A program made the translations under genes and the position numbers. Source: Siphonodentalium dalli (taxonomy: Eukaryota > Mollusca > Scaphopoda > Gadilida > Siphonodentaliidae). From it: a DNA stretch of 64,000 nucleotides. The notes under the pieces were generated by a model. That model worked only from the letters and a program-made list of their open reading frames with translations, was not told the DNA's origin and did no database searches. Below, one piece after another: positions 34,866-47,233 of this stretch. Each line of letters opens with the position of its first letter. Position 1 is the stretch's first letter. Location of the stretch: positions 158,156,875 through 158,220,874 of the forward strand of contig CP136062.1 of the NCBI GenBank assembly GCA_032622095.1, given 5' to 3'.

Positions 34866-35874
34866 GTCAAATGATCAAAAATGATTAAATGAAATAATAA
34901 TCAAAATTTAATTTTTAATTTAAAGCAAACAGACCTACCTTTAAAAAAATCTTGGATTTGGAGAAAAATGCCTCCAGGAGCACGCATTGTGCTGTTGTGT
35001 TCACAACTCCACAAGAATCCTCATCAGATATCAATTCCTTGAACTTAAGTTGAAGTTGAAGATGGTAACTAGGAAACATACTACAATTTTAGTATCACAA
35101 TTTACACGTAACACATAATTCGTTCTTTCATTTTTTTATCTTTCTTTGAACTTCGAACTTTTTGGTTGATTGAATGATTCTGGAATCTTGATCATTGTTG
35201 TCTGTAACAGTTTACAGTAAAGCCTAACGCAGTAACTGTCGATTGTCACGAAATCAAGCGATTAATTAATCTACGTACACTCGTACATTTGTGAAAATTG
35301 TTTGCCATGAAGCGAAGGTGAAGGCCTTATCGGTCTATGGGATATACGGAAGTAATTTCCGATCAAGTAACTGCCGTAAGCCGGATGACACTGACAGGAC
35401 GGTCGCTTAATGGGGGGTAATTAATTATTATGCTAATGATATACCAATGATTTTTATCAGATGAAAAGGCTGTAATTAATCCTCAGAAAGAACTGAATAG
35501 GCTAAACTTGAAAGTCGGGTACATTCTAGAATCTGGGAATGAATTTGATCAGTTGTTGTTGTTGTCTGCATATTCCTCCGTTATATTCGGAGCACCCTGT
35601 AGTTTCTGCTGGATTCTGCGCAGTCACCACCCGGAAGTCACGTGTTAAATTCACACATAAACGTACACGGTAATTTCTCTCATGGTATATAGAAATATAT
35701 AAAAATTATATAAAAATTATATGACGTCATAATTCACATGCATTTAGGTATAAACACCCACTGGGTGGTTGCTATTAAAGTCTCTGTGCATGAAGTAGAC
35801 AAACGCTCTTTATCCATACCCGGCAATGAATTTCAACGAACGCTGTTTATTTGTCATGATTAAGGGAATTATAA
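34866..35874. other. No gene supported
   Basis: AT-rich DNA. A CRE octamer occurs at 35722-35729 without an associated gene. Confidence 0.45.
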
Positions 35875-36300
35875 GTATGGGTCTTATATTTATCTATTAA
35901 AGTCTCGATATTTTGTAAAGGAACGCCATGTATCAACATCGCGGGATATATCCCTTACAGGCGTCAAACATCACTCAGGTGTCCAACCTCACCCATACAA
36001 ATGGTATAATTATCTGTTAAGTCTTGATATTTTGTAACGGAACGTTGTCAGGATAACGCAATAATACCCACACACACTTAAAAATTCACCCAGGTGCCTT
36101 TAGAACTAATAAAATACATCATCTCGGAAAATTGTATATTTACCTGTTGATATGTGGTGAAGAAACGCTATAAAAATTCCCTTACAAACATCAGAAATAA
36201 CTCTGGTGCCCAAACTCACCTCGGAAAATGATATATTTATCTATTAAATTATTGATATGTTTGTAAAGAAACGCTAACAAAATTAAGAAGCAATTTCTTT
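35875..36300. repeat. Diverged tandem repeat, ~4 units of 100-130 bp
   Basis: Each unit contains TATTTATCTATTAA/TAATTATCTGTTAA, TGATATTTTGTAA.GGAACG, CCTTACA..CATCA and CAGGTG(c/t)C. Units differ by many substitutions and indels. Confidence 0.65.
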
Positions 36301-36531
36301 ACAATAGTCTGCAATCACTTGTGTATAACCTTTCACCTCTGTCAGACAGTGGCAATTAACTTTTGCTGGTATGTGTAATTTCCAATTACCAATCCACTGT
36401 GCATTGGGGGATTATAGACGCCTAGTATATTACGAATTAGGCTTAGTGTACAAAGCCGACGGCAGTCCATGTGCAGTGCATATTGTCTGATGATGATGAT
36501 GATTGAGTAAGTTCAGGCCGCAGACGGACCG

Positions 36532-36586
36532 ATCTCTAGCGTCGCACTAATGCCAAATATTTGTTAGAGTTATTTTGATTATGACA
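36532..36586. repeat. 55-bp repeat shared with 23964-24018
   Basis: See the partner locus: near-identical sequence in the same orientation. Confidence 0.85.
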
Positions 36587-36715
36587 GTAGCACAGGGAAG
36601 ACGGCCATAGCTGTTGACCACGAAATGAAACTGTGTTAATTAGCCGTGAGCTTTGTATTGAATGTCTTCACTGACAGAGGTCATACAAGGTCACGTTTAC
36701 GGTCTAATGACCGGT

Positions 36716-37439
36716 GTGACTAAACACCACCCGGACCAGCCCGGACCAACCCGGGCCAGCCCGGACCAGCCCGGACCCCCATATGGACTATATGAGTGAT
36801 TTTAAGGGCAATATAAGTGAAGGGGTGTCATGGAAACCCACTCAGGGTCGCTATTAACCCTCAAAATGCCGGCATCGGCGAAAATGTTCGCCGCGAAATG
36901 AAGCTAACAGCCCGGAATATATGAGTGATTTTAAGGACAATATAAGTGCAGGTGTGTCATGGAAACCCACTCAGGGTTGCTATTAACCCTCAAAATTCCG
37001 GCATCGGCGAAAATGTTCGTCGCGAAATGAAGCTAACAGCCCGGACCGCCTCTGCTGCGTCCATGTGTGATTTTAGTATTCATATCTGTGCGAGGGTGTT
37101 AATGAAACCCAAATACGCACGGAGAGTGGTCAAGGTCAAACGGAAGTGCCGCTTATTAACCCCTAAACTTCCCAGATTCAGCCAGAATTACACAAATGCG
37201 CCCCCAATAAACAAACTCACAGCCCGGAACCCCTTAATATCCTCGTACTTCTAATAACCCCTTACATATGTGTTGTGGAACTACGCTCGACTACACTCAC
37301 GAAGATACAAGGGCGAGTCGCCCACGAATGACTGGCAATTAACCCCCCAAAATGCCGCCATCGCCGATTATGTTTACCGATAACGACGCTGACAGCCCGG
37401 ACCAGCCCGGACCATCCCGGTCCAGCCCGGACCCCCCGT
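36716..37439 (+). repeat. CCGG-rich monomer array, same family as 12028-13590
   Basis: The head (CGGTGTGACTAAAC then CCCGGACC blocks and CCCCCATATGGACTATAT) parallels 12035 (CGGGTGTGACTAATTACC then CCCGGG blocks and CCCCCACGGGCC). Monomers repeat TATTAACCC.CAAAATGCCGG, CGGCGAAAATGTTCG, GAAGCTAACAGCCCGGA at about 36850, 36970, 37160 and 37340. The last monomer delivers CCCGGACCCCCCGTATGGAC and the ATG of the next feature. Confidence 0.75.
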
Positions 37440-38127
37440 ATGGACTATATGAGTGATTCTATTTCTGATCCAGATCATAAGGATTCTCCGAATCTTAATA
37501 AAATGTTCAAACACACTGTCGAGGTTCACATGCTGCAATGGATCGTTCATGTCCCATTTTGGGATTATGAATTCAAGATTAAAACGCTGTCATATATCGA
37601 TGCTAAGAAAATAGTTGGCCCTCGACCATCCATTTCGCATGTCACATACACATTCTCAACCATCGTGTCTACAAAAAAGTGTGTTGATGCCAGCACTCAG
37701 GAGTCAAACCAAATTCGTCAGTACATGTAATTCACTCGCAACACCAGTTGCGGCGACTGATAGTGTTCCTTTTTCCGAACCTGAAGCCCACGTTATGGAT
37801 ACAGCTTCTGCCGTTGAGACATTTCCTCCGAAACAATCTATGCAGGTTGATCCTGCTGTTCCGGATGGGATGTCACCAGTTGCTCCAAAACACAGATAAC
37901 CAAAGTCACTCGAACGTTTCGACTCTCAGAAAGAGAGGTACATCTTTGAGCTTTCAAAATTTGACAAAATGATCGAAGATGAACGGTTAAACCTCAAAGA
38001 CAAGAAACAATATTTGTGGTGCGAGGCTGTCGGTTGGGTGAAGGATGACAATCTGTCTCACCCACCCGACCATCAGCTTGACGCATTGATACAGATTCAT
38101 GGGCGATTAATCAAATATTATTAATAC
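37440..38127 (+). pseudogene. Broken open frame directly downstream of the CCGG monomers
   Basis: The ATG at 37440 lies inside the last repeat monomer (MDYMSD). The sense runs to about 37700 (KTLSYIDAKKIVGPRPS, CVDASTQESNQ), shifts frame near 37710, continues with PVAATDSVPFSEPEAHVMDT, hits a TAA at 37897-37899 and then resumes in the same frame with ERFDSQKERYIFELSKFD, LWCEAVGWVKDD and PPDHQLDALIQIHGR, ending at the TAA near 38126. The total is about 228 codons. No domain was recognised. Position between monomers and a LINE-like tail suggests the ORF1 of a non-LTR element or an internally deleted derivative; this is inference. Confidence 0.5.
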
Positions 38128-38384
38128 CTTATCACTGCAAAATCTTATTTGAAAAGCTTCTTTACATATTTCGATGTGGATCCTTGGTAACTTTCGTGTT
38201 ACGTAGTTGCTCTTTATTATCTATTCTTGTACTACTTGTATACGTGTTATACTCCAAGTGGACAAATTTCTCTTCTGTGCTTTTATTTGTACACATACAT
38301 CATCATTGCTTTGTTTTACTCTGATCCACTGTGAGTATCTACACAGTTTCTTCGCTGCGATCCTTTTTTATCCCTGATTCTGTT
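38128..38384 (+). other. T-rich stretch after the broken frame
   Basis: No coding sense seen. Pyrimidine-rich, probably the 3' UTR of the same element. Confidence 0.4.
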
Positions 38385-38445
38385 CTTGGTCGTGATATGG
38401 CCTTGCGGCTAAAACGACGTTAAACCCTCAAATAGTCTCTCTTGT
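38385..38445 (+). mobile_element. LINE/SINE-like 3' tail
   Basis: GATATGGCCTTGCGGCTAAA, then ACGACGTTAAACCCTCAAATAG, is the style of 3' tail (…GC..TAAAACG.CGTTAAAC…) common in molluscan CR1/L2-type LINEs and their SINEs. The assignment rests on remembered pattern only. Confidence 0.4.
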
Positions 38446-39172
38446 GGAAAATTGATCTATAAATATAACCCAACTTTCATATATCTAATTGTGTTGGCAC
38501 ATGTCTCGATATAATTTGTAAATAAATATAAGTACACAATATGATGCAATTAAAGTATAAAGTATAAGTATGGTGATACGTTTCTCGTTTGGAAATTAAG
38601 CCTGAATTTGTAAACCTACCTTCACGTTTGTCTGATTCAATTGAAGCGAACGTTGAATCAGTCTATGTCCGTCGGTCCGCGGTTTTGTAGCCATTCCAGT
38701 CTGGATTAAACATATAAAATGTAAAATCACGACGTGTATGGGCACTATTAGTCATTTACCATACAACTTATACAAAATTGTATTACGAATGAAATAACTA
38801 GCTGCAAATGATATTAATATCACGACACAGAATCAAGATAACTATTTAAAATCACATATTGATAAACCCTTTATATTGTCTCGCATAATGAAAATAATAA
38901 ATGTTATGAATTAATTAACAGTCAATAATTAACAATAGAATATCGGGATGAATATAAGTTGACAGAAGAAAAAGGTTCATTTATTAAGGTTCTTGCATTC
39001 CTCCATCTGTAGTTATTAATTTAGTGTGTAGCATTGCCCAGGGAGATACATCAAGGCTTGGTTTTATGTGTATGTTTATGGTATTATAGCTGATGAAAAA
39101 TAGCTAGTAAACTCAGAATAAGTAGGACTTGGGTCATGGTATCTTCATCTGCGTGATGGTCAATTTCGAGTA
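38446..39172. other. No gene supported
   Basis: AT-rich intergenic DNA. Confidence 0.5.
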
Positions 39173-39173
39173 C

Positions 39174-39960
39174 AGTCCGTTATTCCGAAGGTCCCCCATT
39201 ATGTCATATATGCGAGTCTCCCATATGGAGCCTCACATATATAAGAGCATACATTGGCCTAACAATAATAACCTTAACCCTAAGTGAGTGCATTCTCTTA
39301 TATGTGCGTTGGTCCCGATGGGAGACTCGCATATATAAGATAGTGCAATGGCACAGGATATGTAATGCTGCACCAGCGTAGCTCCCGTCTTGAAAGGGAT
39401 AAATGACGAACCGTCGAAGTAACTTCGGCTCCGGCGACATGGAAGCTGCAAGGCAGAGTTGAGGTGCATCGCAACACAAGCTCTTGTCAGCTAACCAATC
39501 ACTGCTATGCTTTCCTCTGTCAGCGTGAACTAGTCACTCCTAGTAAAGTTGCTTAATTGTGTGATCATTGTTTGTTCTTATTTTACTATCATTGATTGCC
39601 AAAAAGTATGCAATTGCCATACTTATGCATGCTATCATATAGAAACAAAATATCGGACCTTCGGAATAACGAACCTTCGGAATAACGAACCCTCGTCATA
39701 ACTTGCAGTTGTCGTTTCGAGGGTCCGCTATTTCGAAAGTTTTTATATTTTGTCAAATATTTGTAAGTGGAACTATATTCCACCGAAAGAACCCAACAAT
39801 ATTTTATCATGTCTATCATGCCTAATATATAGGCGATTTATAAATCTTTCCAGTCACACGCATTGTGTCCGTAAAGTGTACTTTCGGAATAGCGGACCTT
39901 CGGAATAGCAAACTTCGAAATAGGAGACTTCGAAATAACGGACCTTCGGAATAATGACCC
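39174..39960. repeat. TTCGGAATAACGG repeat cluster in both orientations
   Basis: GTCCGTTATTCCGAAGGTCC (39176-39195) faces GGACCTTCGGAATAACGAAC (from 39656), which is followed by a tandem repeat of the same motif. A further inverted pair runs from about 39700 (TTTCGAGGGTCCGCTATTTCG) to 39880-39955 (TTCGGAATAGCGGACCTTCGG and more copies). This pattern suggests nested foldback elements with subrepeat-built ends. Confidence 0.7.
39205..39352. repeat. Two degenerate members of the TATATATGCGAG hairpin family
   Basis: About 39205-39258 and 39285-39352 read as worn versions of the 20932-21000 hairpin: ATATATGCGAG / CTC(g/a)CATATATAAGA arms and ..CATTGGC(c/a) ends are recognisable. TTAACCCTAAGTGAGTGCA stands at 39274, close to the piggyBac-like MITE end. 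Confidence 0.65.
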
Positions 39961-40636
39961 GTCCCCGTCAATTTCATGTTCGCGTCCTTTAACTGTAAAC
40001 GGAAGAAAGAAAACATGAAACATACCGTGTGTTACCATATGATGTACAGTGAGTCTAAATGGTCGTTTCAGAACTTTTGTTGTGTTAAATTTTTGTTTCT
40101 TTTAAATTTTGCACTTGTGTTGTCAATTTATATTAAGAAAGTGTCAACACTTGGGAAAACGAGTGTTCTGCGCCATAGAGGTCTAGATGTCCTCTCCAGC
40201 TACACCTTATGTTATAAGAAGCCATGCACTTTTAAACGAGCGACTGATTGAGCTAACAGTGCTGCATGTTGTTTTGTGAAAAATGTTACAAACCATTCAG
40301 AACAATTTCGTCGTCCTCGCTGGTGCCATCACATCAGAAATATAGAAAGCATTCCCAGTTGTAATTATCAATACAAATACTGTTTTTCAAAGAAATATGT
40401 ATTTTAAGTTTCAATGTAGTTAAGAGTTATTTCCATATTACTATGTGATATATCAATGCTGAAACCAGTAGTCCCAGCCAACAAGTTGAATGCTAATAAA
40501 ACAATTACTTTCCGCAATCTCCAAAATATAAATAAATATACATTTATGGTGTATAAAAGTTTGATTTGTTTTAGAGGATTGTTTAAATATACTTGTATAC
40601 TCCACACAAGCCGTGAAACAGAAAAGTAGCAATTAC
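39961..40636. other. No gene supported
   Basis: Short open frames only. This would be the downstream side of the exon set below. Confidence 0.45.
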
Positions 40637-41983
40637 CTGAAAGTATCGCTTGCCAAGCACTGGTCCCACAGTTTGACCGACAAAGCACAAAACACTTGTT
40701 GACTTCGTGGCCGATTCGCTTGAGGCTGTTGGATTGCAATCTGTTGTTCTTCAACTCAGCTAACCCGACAAGCTGGAACAAAAAGAACGTTTCAATATAA
40801 CATTCTAGTGTTGACCGTTAAATGATATCGAAAATGTCTAACAAATCCAATAAACAATTATATTGATTAATAAACCGTCATTGTGTATGTATGTATTGAA
40901 GCGACAAATAAATATATTTGCATTGTTTCATATTGGTTTAGACCATATATTTAGAAATATATTAGAATCAAAATAGTTAGCATTTTGAGAGTTATTGAGG
41001 CATACGTTAGGAAATTCGATCAATTTGTCTATTATTATATTATTTTATTCTACCATCTAGTGTTGTTATCTACCTTGGATATATTAATTTCTCGTTTATC
41101 CATGATCAAATATGGATTTCTTTAACACTATATATAATGTATTATGTTGTCTTTTATTTGATGAAGACAAACAAATAATTGAATTGATAAAGTACTAACA
41201 TCGTCCTCCTTCACATCTGCCAGCTTCTGACCAATGGGCTCCACTAACGCGCAAACACGCAATCTCTGAATCGACGTGAAGTTGCCGCTGGTATGACACG
41301 AGGTACTCCCGTACATACAAATCGATGCCTTCGTGACTCAATACAACCAGTTGTAGAACCTGTAATAAATTATAAAAAGATTATTTAAATATCAATATTA
41401 TGATGTTCACTGTACTTTGCAATATATATTGTGCTTGCGTTTCGTCCATAATCAGATCATTTTAAAATGCATCATGTCAGAATGATTACTTGCGGCTTTA
41501 TTGGCATTATAGAACAATACATTCGTTTACCTCGGAATTGTTACGTTTATATTTCCTATATACCATTGCATGTATTACCTTGAAATACCGAATATTCATA
41601 TATTAATGGAATGGACGAATCAACCACGTAAACATGCAAATTCTTTGTCACAGAAGGCGAAAGTATTGGAAAGATCAGTTATGTTCTATTTACTGATTTA
41701 CAAACGATGATACTCATCTTCAGTACTGGTTCCAGAAGGTCGACATTCCTCTTTGGCGACGACAACGGGAAGAGCTATGCCTTCCGACACTCGTAGGTCG
41801 GCCAGTGGTAGCTGTCGTTGAACGGAGTTTACCTCACTTGCGATGAGTCGAATGGTGCATTTTTCCTGTATGGTCTTCATTTGAACGGACGTGGCGGCCT
41901 TCCGCTGCACGGACGGCTTCCTCCAACTTCAGGGCGTCGCCGGTTTCCTTCTGTCGGTTAATATGTTTATTCGACTGGAATAC
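40637..41983 (-). pseudogene. Three exon-like blocks of an unidentified gene, each junction in phase 0
   Basis: Minus-strand blocks with splice-like ends: 41983-41833 (after TTTGTGCAG, before GTAAAC), 41359-41200 (after TTATTACAG, before GTTAGT) and 40772-40637 (after TTGTTCCAG, before GTAATT). They read, in order, KETGDALKLEEAVR .. VQMKTIQEKCTIRLIASE | VLQLVVLSHEGIDLYVREYL .. VEPIGQKLADVKEDD | LVGLAELKNNRLQSNSLKR. The sense crosses both introns in phase 0, but blocks one and two each need one frame change inside. Either this is a decayed gene or the assembly has small indels. No domain was recognised. No further exon found on either side. Confidence 0.45.
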
Positions 41984-44900
41984 CTGCACAAATTATAATA
42001 GATTAATTGTCTTTCGTACTATTCTTAGTTTAGTCATTTTAGTATAAGGATATGGCAATAGATAATCGGGAGTTCTATGTACAGTTGTAATACCGGTAAT
42101 TACTGTGACCACTTTATTTGGCGGTTTTATGGTACATGAAAGTCGATGTCACTATCGATGAGTTTATATAAGGTAAGGTAACACAGTAAAATTAAAATAG
42201 CATTTCCATTGTTCAAAACATGAGGGGGAATAGTATATATAAATCGGTATAGTCAAAGGAGAGGCGAGTTAATTCCGTAATCCCAGCAAAACTATTAATT
42301 TGTGTCTAAAATGTGTCATAGCAATTTGTATAAAATTGGTGTGTGTCATAGCTTAGCCATTACACACAGTAATTAGAATAACGAGCAGTATGTGTCGTAC
42401 AAGCCGTGTGCTGACGCGTCGAAGTTCGCTGTGCCAAGACAGCCGATTGTCGGTCCGCTTGACTCTTTTCTTGCAACCCCTCAGACGGCACCATTACCAA
42501 TGATGACCGAAAGCTGACACATCTCCTGAAATCTTGGTGGGTCGTCCCAAACGACTGGCATAGTTCAAGTCGTTAAGTGTCCAACGAGGAAGGACAGTGA
42601 GCTCATGTAAAAGAGAATAATAAATGGTATTTGAACACGTTGGTGTGGGCCTAGCTCTACATTGGAGACTGATATACTAGTTTTAATAAGGTAGATATAT
42701 CAACACTGTTATACTGTAACATTAAAGGTATATCTTTTAAAATACGTTTTACAAGACCATTTAGATCTTGTTTGGAAGCTAACACTCTGAAGGGAAACAC
42801 CATATTTCATAAGCGACATTGGGAGTTGTATTGTCCAGCACCATTTTTACGAATTGAACAGAACTTGATCAATTCTCGATTTAGAGTTTTATCGATATAA
42901 TTCCAATATGGATAACACACTGATGTTCGTCATTCGTGCAAACCAAAGAAACAATTTGAGGAACAATTGAAGCTATACATATATCAGGACATGTATCGAT
43001 AATATGACACCATTGTTTTATTAGTTAACACCAAACTAAGCTGTTTGATAATTATAAGTAAGAATTTATTAAGTCAGAACCATGTCAATTACCGTGAACA
43101 TAACTGGTTGCCTGGACAACCATTCAACAATAAGGCACATGTGGAAATTAGTGCCATCCCAGCAGTTGACAGTCCAGCCAACATAGGTAAGTTGAAATGC
43201 CGTAGCTGATTAAGTGAATTACGCGAATAAGTTCACGGAGTACATGCTGGCCCATGCAAGGACGGTGTCAGGAAAGTTGTTTGTCCAGGAACATGTCGGC
43301 AAGATCGAGGAAGGTGTTAGAGGGTGCTGATGTAGATGGTAATGGTCTGCACGTGATCAGTCAACTATCTGTTGGCTTCAGAGTACCCAGGTACCATCAT
43401 GTTGTTTGTTCGAGTGGCACCTGAAATATTAACACGTTTACTGTAATTTTTTTGAAAATGTGATCTAAACAGAAACTGCTCACCACTGCATGTAGCTGTG
43501 AAAATATGTTGCGATTATAGTAACATGTACGAAATTGTTAGAATCCTAGATAATTCACATTTAAGTGCATTCAAATCTAACAGATTTCCATCCACCAAAT
43601 TTCTTACAAATGGTTTTACCTTCATGGATGGTAGACCCTTTTCACTGTTTCGTGTCATGATTTAGAAAATTTCTTCTGTCTTTGTTGCTGTGCATATATT
43701 GCCGCCTTTGACATTCTTGTTGATGGCTTTCTGCAGCTTGCTATCTGACGTTTCGCTTATCGGGAGACAAGCCACTTTACAATTGTGTTAGCGAGTGGAC
43801 CGTGTCAAATTGACCATGTTAATAAATTTAGTGTAAACTATATGTATGGTGCGTTCACGTGGATTAGCGAGAAGAAATTCATGTCAAATCGGAACCATTT
43901 AAGGAAAAAATACCAGCAAATTCCAGCGTGTTCACTGAATGTTTCCATAAGAGCAATTCTTTGTTGAAAATTATGGGCGTTCGTGTGGAAATGAGTGCGA
44001 ATAACAAAACTAGTTTAAAATAGTTATGTGTAGTTTTTGTTTAAATAACAGTCGATTAGAAACTGCTGAAGTTGATTTAAAATATTCAAAGAAATATATC
44101 ATAATCAGGTTTGCCAACAGTTTTGGTCCCGGTTTTCTTCAATAATCCAACTTAATTATAGACATAGAGAAGAACTAAATCCCCGACGAAAATCAAGTCA
44201 TCGTGCATTACTTATTCTTACTCGAAACTATTAGAGTACTACTGGTAGCTTTCACTAACTAGTAGGTAGTCCATGTATTAAATATACACGTAAATTATAC
44301 ATAATAAACGTTTTCAGATAGTATATAGTGATATAGGCGAACCAATGGTAAATGTTAATTTAATTTTAACAACAGGTCCTGTGGTTGATGTAATGAAAAA
44401 ATGCTGTAAGTGTGAGTATGGATATACCTATACATACACTAAAAAGGGTGCATTTTTATTTAACGAAATATTTAATGTTTTCCCGCTAAGATGTTGAAAC
44501 TATATAAGAAATATTTGTCAAATAGAACTTTATAAGAAGTAAATTAGTTATGTATCAATAAATATAATTAGAATGGCATGCTAACCACACTAAAGAAACG
44601 TCAAAACAATAAGATAATCCAGGGCATTTATCAAAAAAGCAAATAGTTAATTGCAAAACTATTGTTCTTCATAGTATTACTTACAAATTTTATGTTAAAA
44701 CCTTTTTTTAATATGGAGTTATTTTTAACTGAGCGCTGTTCTCACGAGATTGTGCACAATAGTTTTGTTTGCGTATATACATGACAAGTGAGTTTCCATT
44801 GATCTGACTTAGCCAAATTTGCCTGGGAAACAGAACATCGTTTGATGGTATTTTGGGGGTGTTTTTATATAACATGGCGATCACATTCTAATAAGTAAAC

Positions 44901-46547
44901 TTCCAATAAAGTAACAAGCTATTTCATAATGTAGGAGCAAACTCAGTTTACACACTAAACGCCCGTTTTTCTATTTATGAACCAAACCCTTATATATGAT
45001 CCCAAAAACGTGTCACTGACGACATGCACAGGTTTAGCCGTATGTTTAACTGCATACAGTATTTCAAATGTGAAGTTCGTGCAAGCGGTTAGATGTTTTC
45101 ATTCCTTAACGAACAACTCGCCTTATAAAACAACGATGTCGACACTTTTCGCGTTAGCCATTGTGAGAGACACTGGATGATACGAACTGGACACACAAAC
45201 AGGATACATTCTTGTTGATTTGGTCACCAAATATATAACCCACAAACCACTCCCACTGTCGATGGTTTTATGTATTTTCACACATTCGTTGATTGAAACA
45301 ATCTGGCGAATATTGCGAATATATTGGTACTAATGTGGTTCTATTTTCACAAGAGTTATCCAACTGGTGAAATTAGGCCGCTTTAGTTAACGAACAATAC
45401 TTTCTAATGGGATTCGCCGGTAATCCAAAAGGGATTACTCTCTGGTGCAATATGTCGTAACTAGCAATGTCCTTTGGGAGACAATAACACTGTTGATTGG
45501 ATATATGTTCATCTTCACGCCTTCACACTACAAACAGAAGGGTAGTAAATTGCGTTTGTGTAATCTATTCACAAAGAACAAAATAACACAATTTAAATAT
45601 GCCTATATACACTCTTAATACTTCTTTATACTTGTCAAATCCTCCCGGGTCTCACCCCAAAACTCCTCTTTCAAATTACTAAAGGATACGAGAAATTCGA
45701 ACTTCAATTCTGAAATAGGTAATGACTAATGAAACCAAAAAATAATGACAGCGTGTCTTCTGCTTTTCCCCCTTATATAATGACGAGGCTTGTCGGTCTT
45801 CGTTGTTTTTTCATGTGTCCACCTTGAAATTTCCAACTGTCCCCCCTGAACCAGACTAAGCTCCCAAGTTCGTGTAATACCAATTACACCCCGGCTTGAA
45901 ATTACAGAACTGGTCCCCACAGCCATGGTTTTATTTTGTTTAATGACTATTAGTCTTTGACTGACGATCGGGGAGGGGAAATGACCCACCAGGCCGACCA
46001 TTGTTCGGCCCAGTGTGAGAACAATTTGAAATCTGAACCTGATAACTGCCAAATCCTTGCTTCTAGAGGACTAACTCCGGCACAATCAGGCGTCGATATT
46101 TTTTAATTTATAAGGTTGGAACTGCTGGTAATTTTAGTCGAAAATTGTTATCAAAACCAGGACATTATATTACTGTTACTGGAATATCAAACTACTAGAA
46201 AACTTTTTAACCTATTGTTGGTGTGAAATTTACAACCACTGAGCACTGTGTCAGGTATGAAATGTCCAAAAGTTTAAAATTTTGACCAAAGTTGTGGTGA
46301 GAAACCCATCCCCACCCGGTCCCTGTCCATATATACATCTCATTCTCACCATCTTCTAATATTGGCTCGAGAAATGTGTTGCTATATGAAAACGATATTT
46401 CCACAACAAGTGGGCATTATACTTGAGAAGACATATATTCCACGAGGAGATACTTTAAAAAATCTATTTGCTTGTCCAATTCTCTTTCTCAATCTCTGTA
46501 TCCACATGTGTTGTATAGGTCTTCCGTCAACGACGGTCTTATGGAAT
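41984..46547. other. 4.5 kb without a supported gene
   Basis: AT-rich DNA with scattered short open frames on both strands, none with a recognisable motif. GACAGTCCAGCCAACATAG before GTAAGTTG at about 43189 is a good-looking donor but the upstream frame is only 34 codons. Local slight G+C rises at 42400-42600 and 43100-43400 carry no recognised repeat. Confidence 0.45.
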
Positions 46548-47233
46548 GACACGCTGGCGAATAAATCCAACAATATCCCAACCATTTCAATTTTAATTTT
46601 ATTCGTCGGATTCCATAATGTAAAGATCAGTCTACGTTTGTGTTATGTCTCCGTCATCAATAATGAAGTCGCACGGAGACTCACAGTAGGTCTTCGCTAC
46701 ATATAAAAAGACCTCTTTGATGGACCCTGTTTGAAATTTATTTCGGACATAGTTTGCTACATCCGTAAAGCACTGTTCAGGTATTCTTAGCTGCTTTAGA
46801 AATGCCATCTTCAATAAGTAAATTTTCGACATATCTCGCATCTGATGGACATTGCGCTGCAGAAGCAAACAAATTATCTTCGTAACTTTGTGAAGACAAA
46901 CACCCGCGATATAACGAATGTTTGACCCCACATTCTGACAGAGAGTCTATGTCTGTCGATATGCTGGGAACTGCGGTGACACATGTCCTGGAGCTCATAT
47001 AACACGAACACAATCTAACTTGAAAGTTATGTCAATGGGAGTAACTACAAAAATTGCCTATCTCTGTGTACAGTACCCCTTTAACCCTTTACCCAACAAA
47101 TCGGCCAAAAACGCCCAAATAAAGCTTCAACAGCCTAAAATATCTTCGGTCTGTCTCAATAACACCATACAAATATGGATATCATTGGAACCGGTTCATT
47201 GACCACATTGTGATGATTACCGTTATGCCCTGT

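Noticed and set aside
43079..43189. Plus-strand 34-codon exon ending at GTAAGTTG
   Set aside because: The donor is good, but the frame is very short, ends in TAG at the junction and has no acceptor or partner exon.
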